DNA from: an uncultured Desulfovibrio sp.
Lineage (GTDB): Bacteria; Desulfobacterota; Desulfovibrionia; Desulfovibrionales; Desulfovibrionaceae
Reading direction: 5' to 3'
NCBI RefSeq assembly: GCF_910584445.1
Contig: NZ_CAJUBO010000007.1
Span: forward strand, 19,043 to 83,042
Length of the DNA: 64,000 bases
The notes beneath the pieces are model-generated. The model saw nothing but the letters and a program-made list of their open reading frames with translations, made no database searches and had not been told where the DNA came from. This document shows positions 32,963 to 41,452 of this stretch, piece by piece; position 1 is the stretch's first letter, and every line of letters begins with the position of its first letter. Position numbers and translations under genes: made by a program.

Positions 32963-33264
32963 CCAGAGCATTTTGCTGGGGAAAATATCTATAGATGGAT
33001 ATTTACCCCAGGTTCCGCCGCCTTGCTCCAGCCGTTGCAACGCAGGAAGCTCCGGATGGAGACAGCAACCGGCTACGCGAACAGTCAGCCAAGGAAACTG
33101 CTGTCGCCATTCGTAAGACTCGCAGGCTCGTCAACGACTGGCGCACGCAGGCAGAACCCGCTGACGGCTACCGCCATTTCCCCGCAGAGCGGGACAAACG
33201 GCGAAAAAGCGTGGTTTTTCCGCCATATTGCGGCGCGGGCGTCTGCTCTCGCAGCCGTCAGACC
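32963..33264 (+). repeat. Intergenic repeat, copy B, with ~150-base insert
   Basis: Block 1 (32963-33014) carries ATTTTGCTGGGGAAAATATC and a stem GGGGAAAATATC/GATATTTACCCC. Block 2 (33197-33264) carries GCGTGGTTTTTCCGCC and GCGGCGCGGGCGTCTGC. Both match copy A in opposite orientation. The insert (33015-33196) has no recognisable gene, and nothing else was found in the 32852-33322 gap. Confidence 0.7.
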
Positions 33265-33322
33265 GGGAGGGCATGAAAAAAAGGACCTGCGAACTGTTCG
33301 CAAGCCCTTGGGGAATAATCTC

Positions 33323-33398
33323 TGGAGCCAGCTAAGAGACTTGAACTCTTGACCTGCTGATTACGAATCAGCTGCTCTACCAACTGAGCTAAGCTGGC
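33323..33398 (-). tRNA. tRNA-Thr (anticodon CGT)
   Basis: On the minus strand the sequence folds as a cloverleaf: acceptor GCCAGCT pairing AGCTGGC, D-arm TTAGCTCAGTTGGTAGAGC, anticodon loop TTCGTAA (anticodon CGT) on a GCTGA/TCAGC stem, T-arm with GTTCAAGTC, and an encoded CCA end at 33323-33325. The CGT anticodon reads ACG threonine codons, frequent in this GC-rich genome. Confidence 0.95.
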
Positions 33399-33478
33399 GC
33401 GAAACTTCGTGGAAAACCGTCCGGCCCCTTGTGGCAAAAAAACCCCGTTCTGTCAAGAGGCGCCCGGTCCGGGGAACC

Positions 33479-34237
33479 TCAGGGCCGCACGGGTTTGCGG
33501 CTGCGGACCATGGGAGCGCCCAGGCGCAGCTCCTCGGCGATGCGCATGACTTCCTCGGCGCGGGCGGCATCGCCGCGCAGCAGCACCAGGACCACATAAA
33601 GCTTGCCCTCCCGCTGCATGCGGGTACGCAATCCCCAGCCCTCCAGGCGCTGGCGCAGATTGTCCACGCTTTCCTCGTCCCGGAAGGCGCCCACCTGAAA
33701 GACATAATCATGCATGGGCGCGGCGGGGTCCGCTCCCGGCGCCACGCCCGGGCCAGGTGCGGCAGGCGCGGGGTCCGTCGCGGGCGGGACCGCGCCCGGG
33801 ACGGCGGCCTGCGCGGCGGGCGTCATCTGCCCCGGGAGCCGGCCGGGGTCCGTCCGCGGACCGGCACCCGTGGTGGAAGCCGGCACGCGCTGCGCCGCTG
33901 CCGGGGCCTCCGGCGCGCCGTCCTCATTCCGCAGGGCGCGGGCAAAGCGCAGCTCCTCCGGGGCAAGGATGCCGCGTTCCGGCGCCTCCGCGGCCGGCGG
34001 CGTTAAGGCGCCGGCGCCGCGCTCCTCCGCCTCCGCGGACGGCGGGGGGACTGTCCGGGCGGACTCCACCGCGGCCAGGCGGCGCTCGGCGCCGGCCGAG
34101 GCCCGCCCGCTCATGACACCGCCCACATAGGCGAGGGCAATGGCCGCGATCCCCAGAAAGGCCAGCGCCAGCAGGGACGAAAACCGTAATCGCAGAAAGG
34201 GAGGCGCTTCCGCGCCATGGGGGGAGCCTGGGGGCAT
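33479..34237 (-). CDS. Inner-membrane protein with SPOR domain
   Basis: The 252-residue product has a single membrane helix near residues 21-43 (LLALAFLGIAAIALAYVGG), a long Pro/Ala-rich linker, and a C-terminal SPOR domain (residues ~174-250: DYVFQVGAFRDEESVDNLRQRLEGWGLRTR). SPOR domains bind denuded peptidoglycan at division sites. The architecture matches FtsN-like or DamX-like proteins, but a name is not justified. It may run divergently from the next gene. Confidence 0.85.
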   Translation of the reverse strand: MPPGSPHGAEAPPFLRLRFSSLLALAFLGIAAIALAYVGGVMSGRASAGAERRLAAVESARTVPPPSAEAEERGAGALTPPAAEAPERGILAPEELRFARALRNEDGAPEAPAAAQRVPASTTGAGPRTDPGRLPGQMTPAAQAAVPGAVPPATDPAPAAPGPGVAPGADPAAPMHDYVFQVGAFRDEESVDNLRQRLEGWGLRTRMQREGKLYVVLVLLRGDAARAEEVMRIAEELRLGAPMVRSRKPVRP

Positions 34238-34408
34238 TTCTGTCTCGCGTGTTTGGGGAACAGGCGCATGCGGACGTCAAAAGGGACGGGCGCAGCATAG
34301 CAGCCGCGCCCGCGGGCGTAAAGCCTCGCCCGGCGCCCACGCGCCGCCGTCCCCTCCCGGCCGGGCGGGACGGCGCGGGCGGAGCCGTTGCCCGCGTCCC
34401 TGCCCGGC

Positions 34409-34439
34409 TTGACAGCCGTCCCCCGGCCTCTGGTACACT
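34409..34439 (+). promoter_or_regulatory. Candidate sigma-70 promoter
   Basis: A perfect TTGACA (34409-34414) and TACACT (34434-34439) lie 30 bases before the next gene. The 19-base spacer is longer than ideal, so strength is uncertain. Confidence 0.45.
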
Positions 34440-34469
34440 GCCGCAGACCGCGCGTTCCAGGAGTCTGCC

Positions 34470-35438
34470 ATGCCCGTTTCGCTCCGCATCCTTTTCTCCG
34501 CCCTGCTCCTGCCCCTGCTGTGCCTGCCCGCGCTCACGGCCACGGCGGCCGCTCCGCAGCTCTGCATCAGCAACCAGACCCGGCAGGATCTGCTCAATAT
34601 CCGCTTTCGTTCCGGGGCTTCGGTCTTTTTTCTGCGGCTGGACATGGCGCCGGGCCAGCGCGATGAGGTGGAGAATCCGGGCGGCGTGGCGGACATGCGC
34701 GTGGATACCGGGCTTGCGCTCTGGTCGTTCCGGACCGTGCCCGTGGGCGAGGCCCGGCGCATGACCTTTTGCGGCGACCATGCGGCCTGCATGATCCTGG
34801 AATTGCAGGACGGCATCGCCCGGCATGTGAACGGCACGGTGCGCGATCTCGTCCCCGCGGCGGGCAGCCGCCCGGTCTGCGAGCTTGCCCAGTTCCGGCC
34901 GGGCATGACCATGAGCGATGTCTGCTCGCTCCTGAACATGGACGCCCCGCGCGACGACAACGACGCCATCCTTGAGGGGCTTGGCTTCGCCGGGCAGTTG
35001 TGGGCCGCGCGGCTCATACCGGGCGCCGCCGATGCGGACGACGGAGAGGCGAAAGCCACGGGGCGCGAATATCTGGAGCATCTGGAACTGCGCCGTCCGC
35101 TCGACCAGGCGGGGGTCGAAGAGTTGCTGCGCGTCCTCTACGCCCAGGGCTATACGCCATGGCAGGCGGAGTTTCCCGGTCTGGACATGGATTTCACGGA
35201 AATGCAGGACCTTTCCACCGAAAAGCGGCAGGATGCGCTGGAGCAGGCCCTGCGTCGCTTCCTGCGGACAGGCCGGGGCGAAGCGAACATCATGCTTGCG
35301 CCCATGGCGGAGCTGCCCGCCCTGGCGGACGCGGACGGCCCGCGCGCGGACGTGCAGCTTTTCACCCTCACCCTGCGGCCGGACTCGGGCACCCTGCTCG
35401 TGGATGTGGCGGCCTACAAGGGCAGCTCCGGCAACTGA
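34470..35438 (+). CDS. Secreted protein of unknown function
   Basis: The 322-residue product has a signal peptide (residues 1-27, PVSLRILFSALLLPLLCLPAL... AAA). Two Cys pairs (SxCI near 33 and CGDHAAC near 100) suggest disulphides in the periplasm. The rest is mixed alpha/beta. I do not recognise a family. CAGGAG precedes the ATG, and the candidate promoter above probably drives it. Confidence 0.7.
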   Translation: MPVSLRILFSALLLPLLCLPALTATAAAPQLCISNQTRQDLLNIRFRSGASVFFLRLDMAPGQRDEVENPGGVADMRVDTGLALWSFRTVPVGEARRMTFCGDHAACMILELQDGIARHVNGTVRDLVPAAGSRPVCELAQFRPGMTMSDVCSLLNMDAPRDDNDAILEGLGFAGQLWAARLIPGAADADDGEAKATGREYLEHLELRRPLDQAGVEELLRVLYAQGYTPWQAEFPGLDMDFTEMQDLSTEKRQDALEQALRRFLRTGRGEANIMLAPMAELPALADADGPRADVQLFTLTLRPDSGTLLVDVAAYKGSSGN

Positions 35439-35442
35439 CCCC

Positions 35443-36114
35443 TCAGTCCAGCGGTTCCCCCGCCTTCTTGGCCGCGCGCATCCGGCGCAGCCAGTCATAC
35501 CAGGCGGAAAGGCCGCTGCCGTCGCGGGCCGAGACCTCAAACACGGCCAGGTCCCGGTTCAGGCGCGTGGCATGGGCGCGAGCGCGCGCCACGTCAAACT
35601 CCACATGGGGCAGCAGATCCACCTTGTTGAGCAGCATGGCCCGGGCGAGATTGAAGAGCAGGGGATACTTCTCCGGCTTGTCATCGCCCTCGGCCACGCT
35701 GAGGATGGCGATCTTGGCGTCCTCGCCGCAGTCGAACTCCACCGGGCAGACCAGGTTGCCCACATTCTCGATGAACAGGATGTCCAGGCCGGCGAGGTCA
35801 AGCCGCTCCATGGCCGAGAGCACCAGATTGCTGTTGAGGTGGCAGCCGCCCTCGGTATTGATCTGGACAGCCTGGGCGCCGGTGGCGGCCACGCGCCGGG
35901 CGTCGTTGTCGGTCTGCAGGTCGCCCTCGATGACCGCCATGCGGAACTCCCCGCCCAGGTCGCGCAGGGTGCGCTCCAGCAGGGACGTCTTCCCCGCCCC
36001 GGGCGAGCTGATGAGATTGAGCGCGAGAATGCCCCTGGAGGACAACTCACGGCGCACCTCGGCAGCGATCTTGTCGTTGGCTTCCAGAACATTGCGGACA
36101 ACGGGGATCTGCAT
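35443..36114 (-). CDS. hypB: Hydrogenase nickel incorporation GTPase HypB
   Basis: The start at 36114 has GGAGG five bases upstream, inside a longer in-frame alternative at 36126. The 223-residue product has the P-loop SPGAGKT (37-43), EGDLQTDNDARRV, the metal site in GGCHLN (C91, H92) and ENVGNLVCPVEFD. HypB hydrolyses GTP to deliver nickel with HypA to [NiFe]-hydrogenase. The His-rich nickel store seen at the N-terminus of some HypB proteins is absent. Confidence 0.93.
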   Translation of the reverse strand: MQIPVVRNVLEANDKIAAEVRRELSSRGILALNLISSPGAGKTSLLERTLRDLGGEFRMAVIEGDLQTDNDARRVAATGAQAVQINTEGGCHLNSNLVLSAMERLDLAGLDILFIENVGNLVCPVEFDCGEDAKIAILSVAEGDDKPEKYPLLFNLARAMLLNKVDLLPHVEFDVARARAHATRLNRDLAVFEVSARDGSGLSAWYDWLRRMRAAKKAGEPLD

Positions 36115-36249
36115 CACGGCCTCCATGGACGCGCAGGGGTTGGAAAAGAAAGTGTCCGCGCGGCGCCCGGCGCGGCGGCGGTCCCGGAACGATCCCGGCG
36201 CGGAAGGACGCGCGGCGTTCCCCCCGCGCGGGACACGCGGGCGGCAGGC

Positions 36250-36603
36250 TCAGGAGGCTTCCACCTGGCGCAGGAGAAGCTCCTTGCCCTGCTCCACCAC
36301 ATGCCCGGCCACTTCGCCGCAGCCGGGGCACGGTTCCCAGCGGGCCTCCTGCCCTTCGCCGCCGAAGACCGTGCCGCAAAACGGGCAGCGCAGCCGCAGC
36401 GGCAGGCAGACGAGTTCCAGGCGGGCGCCTTCGTGCGCGGTGCCGCGCGTGAGGGCCTCAAAACAGAACCGGAGCGCTTCGGGCATGATGCCCGCCAGGG
36501 CGCCGTATTCCACGCGCACGCGCTCCAGCCGCGAACAGCCCCGGCCGCGCGCCGCGTCCTCGGCCAGTTCAAGCAGGCTCAGGGCCACGGACATTTCGTG
36601 CAT
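36250..36603 (-). CDS. hypA: Hydrogenase nickel chaperone HypA
   Basis: The 117-residue product starts MHEMS, where the first Met-His binds nickel, and has a structural zinc site with C73-x2-C76 and C92-x2-C95 (CPFCG, CPGCG). The start at 36603 was chosen because MHEMS must be N-terminal; an earlier in-frame ATG adds a non-conserved Arg/Gly-rich leader. It lies upstream of hypB in the same direction, separated by 135 bases, and works with it in nickel insertion. Confidence 0.93.
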   Translation of the reverse strand: MHEMSVALSLLELAEDAARGRGCSRLERVRVEYGALAGIMPEALRFCFEALTRGTAHEGARLELVCLPLRLRCPFCGTVFGGEGQEARWEPCPGCGEVAGHVVEQGKELLLRQVEAS

Positions 36604-36693
36604 GCGGGAGGCTAGCCCATTCCCGGCGCCGCGTAAAGACCACCGCCGCCAAAAGCCGCCCATGCCCGGCAATCTTGCTATTTGGGGCGAATA

Positions 36694-37491
36694 ATGTACA
36701 TTTCAGCCATGCGACAGCCCAGATATCTTGGCGTGTATACCGAACGCTCCGAAAACGGAGGGGCGCGCGCCGGCGGCATGCCCGGCCGCGGTCCGCGCTT
36801 CTTTGTCTGGGAACTCTCCCCGGGGGGGGACTATGCCGTCCAGGAGCTGGACGGCGCGCTCGAGCCTCGCGCGCATGTGCGGCTCATCAGCGCCGGGCGC
36901 CTCCAGAGCGGCTTCCAGCTGGAGCCGTCCATCCTCGTGGCGCCGATCACCCTGCCGGATTTCGCGCATGCCGAACGCGAAAACGGCGATGCCGCGCCGC
37001 GCGCGGCGGCGGAGCTTAATGACGATACCCTGCGCGAGCTGGAGAACGCCCGCAGGGCCAAACAGGTGGAAAACGACCTGCGCGGCAGTTTTCGCAAGGC
37101 CCTGCGGGGCCTGGGGCGCCCGCACGAACGCGAGGCGGCCCTGGTGGCCCTGGAGCAGATCGCCGCGGTCACTGACGGCATCGTGCCCGTCCACAAGCAT
37201 ATGTTCCGCGATTTCGGCGTCACGCTGCGCAAGAAGGACCTGCCGGAGCTTGCCCTGCGGTGCGGGCTGCGCGTGCTGGAGCTGGCGCCGGATGACGACC
37301 ATGGGCATTTCAATCTCGCGCGCATCTTCTGCGCGCTCGGCGACTATGCCAGGGCCGTCGCCCATGTGGAAACGGCCATGCGCCTTGACGGCGGGGAGCC
37401 GGTCTATCCGCGCATGCTCGCCCATATCCGCCGGGAATGCCGACAGCCGGGCCGTCCGGCGGCCGCGCTGAAAAAACCGGGGGCGGCGTGA
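36694..37491 (+). CDS. TPR-containing protein of unknown function
   Basis: From the ATG at 36694 the product is 265 residues. The C-terminal part (about 165-250) shows two or three TPR-like units: ALRCGLRVLELAPDDDHGHFN and LARIFCALGDYARAVAHVET. The N-terminal part lacks familiar domains. Start at 36694 (GGGGCG) versus 36709 is uncertain. The gene may be in a small unit with the AMIN-domain gene 69 bases downstream. Confidence 0.7.
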   Translation: MYISAMRQPRYLGVYTERSENGGARAGGMPGRGPRFFVWELSPGGDYAVQELDGALEPRAHVRLISAGRLQSGFQLEPSILVAPITLPDFAHAERENGDAAPRAAAELNDDTLRELENARRAKQVENDLRGSFRKALRGLGRPHEREAALVALEQIAAVTDGIVPVHKHMFRDFGVTLRKKDLPELALRCGLRVLELAPDDDHGHFNLARIFCALGDYARAVAHVETAMRLDGGEPVYPRMLAHIRRECRQPGRPAAALKKPGAA

Positions 37492-37560
37492 CCGCCTCCG
37501 CTGATTGACAGCAAACGCTTCGCGGCGTCCGCGCCGCCGGCGAACGAGGAGCCTCACGGC

Positions 37561-38433
37561 ATGAACAAGACCATTTTTTTCCTTATTCTCGCGGTCTGCA
37601 TCCTGGGCATGGCGCTCATCCTGCTCAACCAGCGCCTGGGACGCGACCCGGAACCCCGGCCCGCCGCCCGCGCCGGGCAAAGCATCGTGGCCGAAGCCCC
37701 CGGGACCGATCCCGCGCCGGTCCTCCGCGAGGACGCCGGCGGGCCGGATGCAGGGCCGGATGCCGGGGCAGCCGGCGCGGCCAGCGCTCCGGCCGTGCCT
37801 CCCGCGCCGTCCCTTGAGGATGACGGGCAGCGGAACGCAGCCGCCCTTCAGGACCCGGAGACCTCCCGGCCGGCGCGTGACCGCGAGGCGACGGGCGCGG
37901 CGGCCGATGCCCTGGCCCTGGAGCGGAAAGAGGCCGAGGCGGCCCTGCGCGGCACTCCCCCGGCGCCCGCGACGCCCCCCGTGCCGCCCAAGGCGTCCCC
38001 CGCGGGCGCGACCGCGGGAAACGCCCCGCAGCAGGCCGCCAGCGAGGCGCAGCGCCAGCCCGCGCCAGCCCGCGCCGCCTCCCCGGCGAAAAAGCCCGCC
38101 GAGCGGGAAAAGGCCGCCACAGGGCGGCGCGTCATCACCCGCTTTGTGATCTTCGCCCGTGAAACGGGCGCCACGGTGCGCCTCGCGGGCAACGCTCCCC
38201 TGCGCTACAAGAGCATGAACCTGGACGATCCCGCCCGGGTGGTGCTCGACCTTGAAGGCGACTGGGAGGTCAAGGCGCCTGCGGTGCCGAAGAATCCGCT
38301 GGTCACCGCCGTGCGCGTGGGCGACATGGACGGCCGCACCCGGGTGGTCATCGACCTCAAGGCCAAGCCGCGCAGCGCCCGCGTCATCCCGGCCAAAAAC
38401 GGCGACGGGGTGGACGTCCGCGTGGACCAGTGA
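37561..38433 (+). CDS. Membrane-anchored AMIN-domain protein
   Basis: The 290-residue product has an N-terminal membrane helix (residues 4-20, IFFLILAVCILGMALIL), a long Pro/Ala-rich linker to residue ~185, and a C-terminal AMIN domain: TRFVIFARETGATVRLAGN and PARVVLDLEGDWEVKAP. AMIN domains localise division amidases or secretin partners to peptidoglycan. The linker resembles that of the SPOR protein at 33479. GAGGAGCC precedes the ATG. Confidence 0.8.
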   Translation: MNKTIFFLILAVCILGMALILLNQRLGRDPEPRPAARAGQSIVAEAPGTDPAPVLREDAGGPDAGPDAGAAGAASAPAVPPAPSLEDDGQRNAAALQDPETSRPARDREATGAAADALALERKEAEAALRGTPPAPATPPVPPKASPAGATAGNAPQQAASEAQRQPAPARAASPAKKPAEREKAATGRRVITRFVIFARETGATVRLAGNAPLRYKSMNLDDPARVVLDLEGDWEVKAPAVPKNPLVTAVRVGDMDGRTRVVIDLKAKPRSARVIPAKNGDGVDVRVDQ

Positions 38434-38529
38434 GCCGCGCGGGCCACTCCGGCGGATCTTGCCGTTCAAAAGGCATGGAGCTGCGGAAACTTCTTATCCC
38501 ATCAGGGAAGGTGATGGATATTCCAGATT

Positions 38530-38680
38530 CCGTCTGGAGCGGAGCGACAGACGGATGCTGGTGCCGAAAGAATCCTAAAAAATAAGCTATTTCAGCGCTG
38601 GCAAGGAAGAGAAAAATTTTCGCGGGGAGTGTACTCAGGTACTCGACCAAGAAAATTTTTCTCTGACGCAGCCAGCGCTG
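38530..38680. repeat. Structured dispersed repeat, copy 1
   Basis: Hairpin I has arms CCGTCTG (38530-38536) and CAGACGG (38548-38554) around a conserved GAGCGGAGCG loop. Hairpin II has outer arms CAGCGCTGG (38593-38601) and CCAGCGCTG (38672-38680), perfect 14-bp inner arms AGAGAAAAATTTTC (38608-38621) and GAAAATTTTTCTCT (38651-38664), and a GTACTCAGGTAC apex. Copy 2 at 54757 has different, still perfectly paired arms in both hairpins. The rest of the 38434-38875 gap shows no gene. Confidence 0.8.
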
Positions 38681-38875
38681 AAGCCATCCGAAGGGCGCGC
38701 CGCAGGCGCGTTTGCGTTGCCGCGCAAAGCGCGGCTTACGCAAATGGACCGCAACGCGCAGCTGTTTTTGACGGAGAATTTCGGCAGTCCCCCCCACAGC
38801 ACAGACACATCACCAACCCAAAAGTATACTAAACCTACGCACGCGGGAGATCCTGCGCGCCGCGTGCCGCGACAT

Positions 38876-39646
38876 CTACCGCCAGCGGCGCAGAAAGTCC
38901 GCCGCGCTCCCCCCGGCGTCCAGATGGCGCAGCAGGGCGCTGCCGAACACCACCGCGTCCGGCCGGGCCTCGGGCGGCAGTTCCGCAAGCTGCTCCGGGC
39001 GGCCGAGTCCGAAGCCCAGGGCCAGCGGCAGGCGCACGGCGCGGCGCGCGCGGGCCATGGTTTCGGCCACACGCGGGGCCAGGGCCGCGCGTTCGCCTGT
39101 GACGCCCATGACCGAGACCACATAGACATAGCCCTGGGCGCCGTCGGCGCAGAGCGTCATGCGCTCCTCCCCGGTATTCGGACCCACCAGCGGGATGAGC
39201 GCGATCCCGCGGGCGCCGAGGGCCGCGCGCGCGGGGTCCGCCTCCTCATGGGGCAGGTCGGGAATGATGCAGCCGGAAACGCCCGCCGCGGCCGCCTCTT
39301 CCGCAAGGCGCTCCAGCCCGTGGCTCAGGAAGGGATTGAGATAGCCCATGAGCACCAGCCCGGCGGAACCCGCGCGCCGCTCCCGGCGCGCCGCCAGTTC
39401 CGCCAGCAGATCGCCCAGATGGAAACCCGCCGCCAGGACCCGCCGCGACGCGTCCTCCACCACCGGGCCATCCGCCACGGGATCGGAAAAGGGCACGCCG
39501 ATCTCGATGATGTCCGCGCCGCCGTCCAGTTCGTCAAAAGCGGTCCAGAAGGCCGCCCTGTCCGGAAAATGGGCCGTGAGGAACGGAATGAGCGCCGGAC
39601 GCCCCGCCGCGTTGGCGGCCCGGATCTTTGCTTCAAGCGTGTGCAT
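38876..39646 (-). CDS. trpA: Tryptophan synthase alpha subunit
   Basis: The 256-residue product has catalytic E48 and D59 in DIIEIGVPFSDPVADGPV and the phosphate loop of the TIM barrel. It cleaves indole-glycerol phosphate and passes indole to TrpB. Its start overlaps trpB by 14 bases, and it is the last gene of the trp operon. Confidence 0.96.
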   Translation of the reverse strand: MHTLEAKIRAANAAGRPALIPFLTAHFPDRAAFWTAFDELDGGADIIEIGVPFSDPVADGPVVEDASRRVLAAGFHLGDLLAELAARRERRAGSAGLVLMGYLNPFLSHGLERLAEEAAAAGVSGCIIPDLPHEEADPARAALGARGIALIPLVGPNTGEERMTLCADGAQGYVYVVSVMGVTGERAALAPRVAETMARARRAVRLPLALGFGLGRPEQLAELPPEARPDAVVFGSALLRHLDAGGSAADFLRRWR

Positions 39647-40826
39647 GCTGCGCCTCCCCGGCGGCGAGCGCCGCCTCGATGATGTCCATGTCCTTGTCGC
39701 CGCGGCCGGAAAGATTGACCACCACCTGATCGCCGGGCGCGAATTCCCCGGCGTGGGCGAACACCCAGGCCAGAGCGTGCGAGGATTCCAGCGCGGGCAG
39801 GATGCCCTCGGCGCGGCAGAGCCGGCCCAGGGCGTCCAGGGCTTCGGCATCGGTGATGATGTCATAGCGGGCGCGGCCGGTCTGCCGCAAAAAGGCATGC
39901 TCGGGACCCACGCCGGGATAGTCCAGACCGGCGGAAATGGAACCTGAAGGCTCGATCTGGCCGTCCTCTGTCTGGAGCAGGAGCGAGCGGCTCCCGTGGA
40001 GGACGCCCGGACGCCCGCGGTTGATCGACGCGCAGTTGAGGCAGCCCGGCTCGCCGCTGCCCCCGGCCTCCACGCCCACCAGCCGCACCCCGGCATCCGC
40101 CACAAAGGGATGGAACATGCCGATGGCGTTGGAACCGCCGCCCACGCAGGCCACCACGGCGGAGGGCAGGCGCCCGGCGTGTCCGAGCATCTGCGCGCGC
40201 GTCTCCCGGCCGATGACGCTCTGGAACTCGCGCACGAGCAGGGGGAAGGGGTGCGGGCCGGCGGCCGTGCCGAAGCAGTAATGCGTGTCCTCCTGGCGGG
40301 CGATCCACTCCCGCAGCGCGGCATTGATGGCGTCCTTGAGGGTGCGGCTGCCGCTCTCCACGGCGTGCACCTCGGCGCCGAGCAGGCGCATGCGCCGCAC
40401 ATTGGCCGATTGCCGCTCCACATCCTCGGCGCCCATATAGACCGCGCAGTCAAGGCCCAGGCGCGCGGCGGCCGCCGCCGTAGCCACGCCGTGCTGCCCG
40501 GCGCCGGTCTCGGCGATCAGGGCGCGCTTGCCCATGCGCCGGGCCAGCAGGGCCTGCCCCAGCGTATTGTTGATCTTGTGCGCGCCGGTATGGAGCAGAT
40601 CCTCGCGCTTGAGCCAGAGATCGAAGCCCAGCTCCCCGGAGAGCGCGGGGCAGTGCGTCAGCGGCGTTTCCCGGCCCGCGTAGTCATGGAGCAGGCCGCC
40701 CAGTTCCTCCTGAAAGTCCGGCGCGGGCAGGATGTCGCGCATGGCCGCCTCCACTTCCAGCAGCGGCGGCATGAGCAGCTCCGGCACGAAACGGCCCCCG
40801 AATTCGCCAAAGTATCCGTCGTTCAT
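39633..40826 (-). CDS. trpB: Tryptophan synthase beta subunit
   Basis: The 397-residue product has the PLP lysine K84 in HTGAHKINN and the PLP-phosphate loop CVGGGSNAIG. It condenses indole with serine to make tryptophan and forms the alpha2-beta2 complex with TrpA. It overlaps trpF by four bases and trpA by 14, so the end of the operon is translationally coupled. Confidence 0.96.
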   Translation of the reverse strand: MNDGYFGEFGGRFVPELLMPPLLEVEAAMRDILPAPDFQEELGGLLHDYAGRETPLTHCPALSGELGFDLWLKREDLLHTGAHKINNTLGQALLARRMGKRALIAETGAGQHGVATAAAAARLGLDCAVYMGAEDVERQSANVRRMRLLGAEVHAVESGSRTLKDAINAALREWIARQEDTHYCFGTAAGPHPFPLLVREFQSVIGRETRAQMLGHAGRLPSAVVACVGGGSNAIGMFHPFVADAGVRLVGVEAGGSGEPGCLNCASINRGRPGVLHGSRSLLLQTEDGQIEPSGSISAGLDYPGVGPEHAFLRQTGRARYDIITDAEALDALGRLCRAEGILPALESSHALAWVFAHAGEFAPGDQVVVNLSGRGDKDMDIIEAALAAGEAQHAHA

Positions 40827-41452
40827 TTTTTCTCCCGAAGCATGCCGGACGCGGCGGCAACGGCGGCCGCCAGCAGTTCCGGAGCTTTTTTGCCCGGCGC
40901 GTCCTCCACGCCGGAATTGAAGTCCAGGCCGTCCGGCCGCACGGCCGCCACCGCGGCGGCCGCGTTTTGCGGGCCAAGGCCGCCCGCCAGCAGCCAGGGA
41001 CGCGGCGCCCGCAAGCCCGCGAGACGCCCCCAGTCCTGCGGGCGCCCGCTGCCGCCGCCACCGCGTCCGGCTTCCAGCAGGAACCAGGCGCAGCTCCCGG
41101 CGTGCTCCGCCAGCAGCGCCTCCAGTTCCCCACGGCCGGAACAGCGCTCCGGCCAGACGACGCGGATGACGCGCCCTGGTCCGATGCGCTCCGCGCAGGC
41201 CCGCCCCTGGGCGCCGTGGAGCTGGGCATAGTCCAGCCGCGCCGCGGCCATGACGGCAAGGATCTCCTCCGCCTCCTGCTCCACAAAGACGCCCACCCGC
41301 GCCATGCGGCCGGAGTCCAGCGCGGCCGCCGCCTCCGGCGTCACGAAGCGCGGGCTTGCCGGATGGAAGACAAAGCCGCAGAAGGCCGCGCCCAACCGCG
41401 CCGCCACGTCCACATCCGCCTGACGGGTGAGTCCGCAGACCTTAATCCGCAT
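40823..41452 (-). CDS. trpF: Phosphoribosylanthranilate isomerase
   Basis: The 209-residue TIM-barrel protein begins RIKVCGLTRQADVD with the catalytic Cys (C6) and has the second catalytic region GLDFNSGVEDAPGKK near residue 175. It isomerises phosphoribosylanthranilate to the 1-(o-carboxyphenylamino) form. It overlaps trpC by 11 bases and trpB by four. Confidence 0.94.
   Translation of the reverse strand: MRIKVCGLTRQADVDVAARLGAAFCGFVFHPASPRFVTPEAAAALDSGRMARVGVFVEQEAEEILAVMAAARLDYAQLHGAQGRACAERIGPGRVIRVVWPERCSGRGELEALLAEHAGSCAWFLLEAGRGGGGSGRPQDWGRLAGLRAPRPWLLAGGLGPQNAAAAVAAVRPDGLDFNSGVEDAPGKKAPELLAAAVAAASGMLREKK

Noticed and set aside
32852..33322. Small plus-strand frames downstream of the porin
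   Set aside because: They lie across the intergenic repeat and its insert, have no ribosome sites and no similarity to known proteins.
38876..40453. 525-codon frame that would fuse part of trpB to trpA
   Set aside because: Its first half is out-of-frame trpB; the true trpA starts at 39646 and overlaps the true trpB end.
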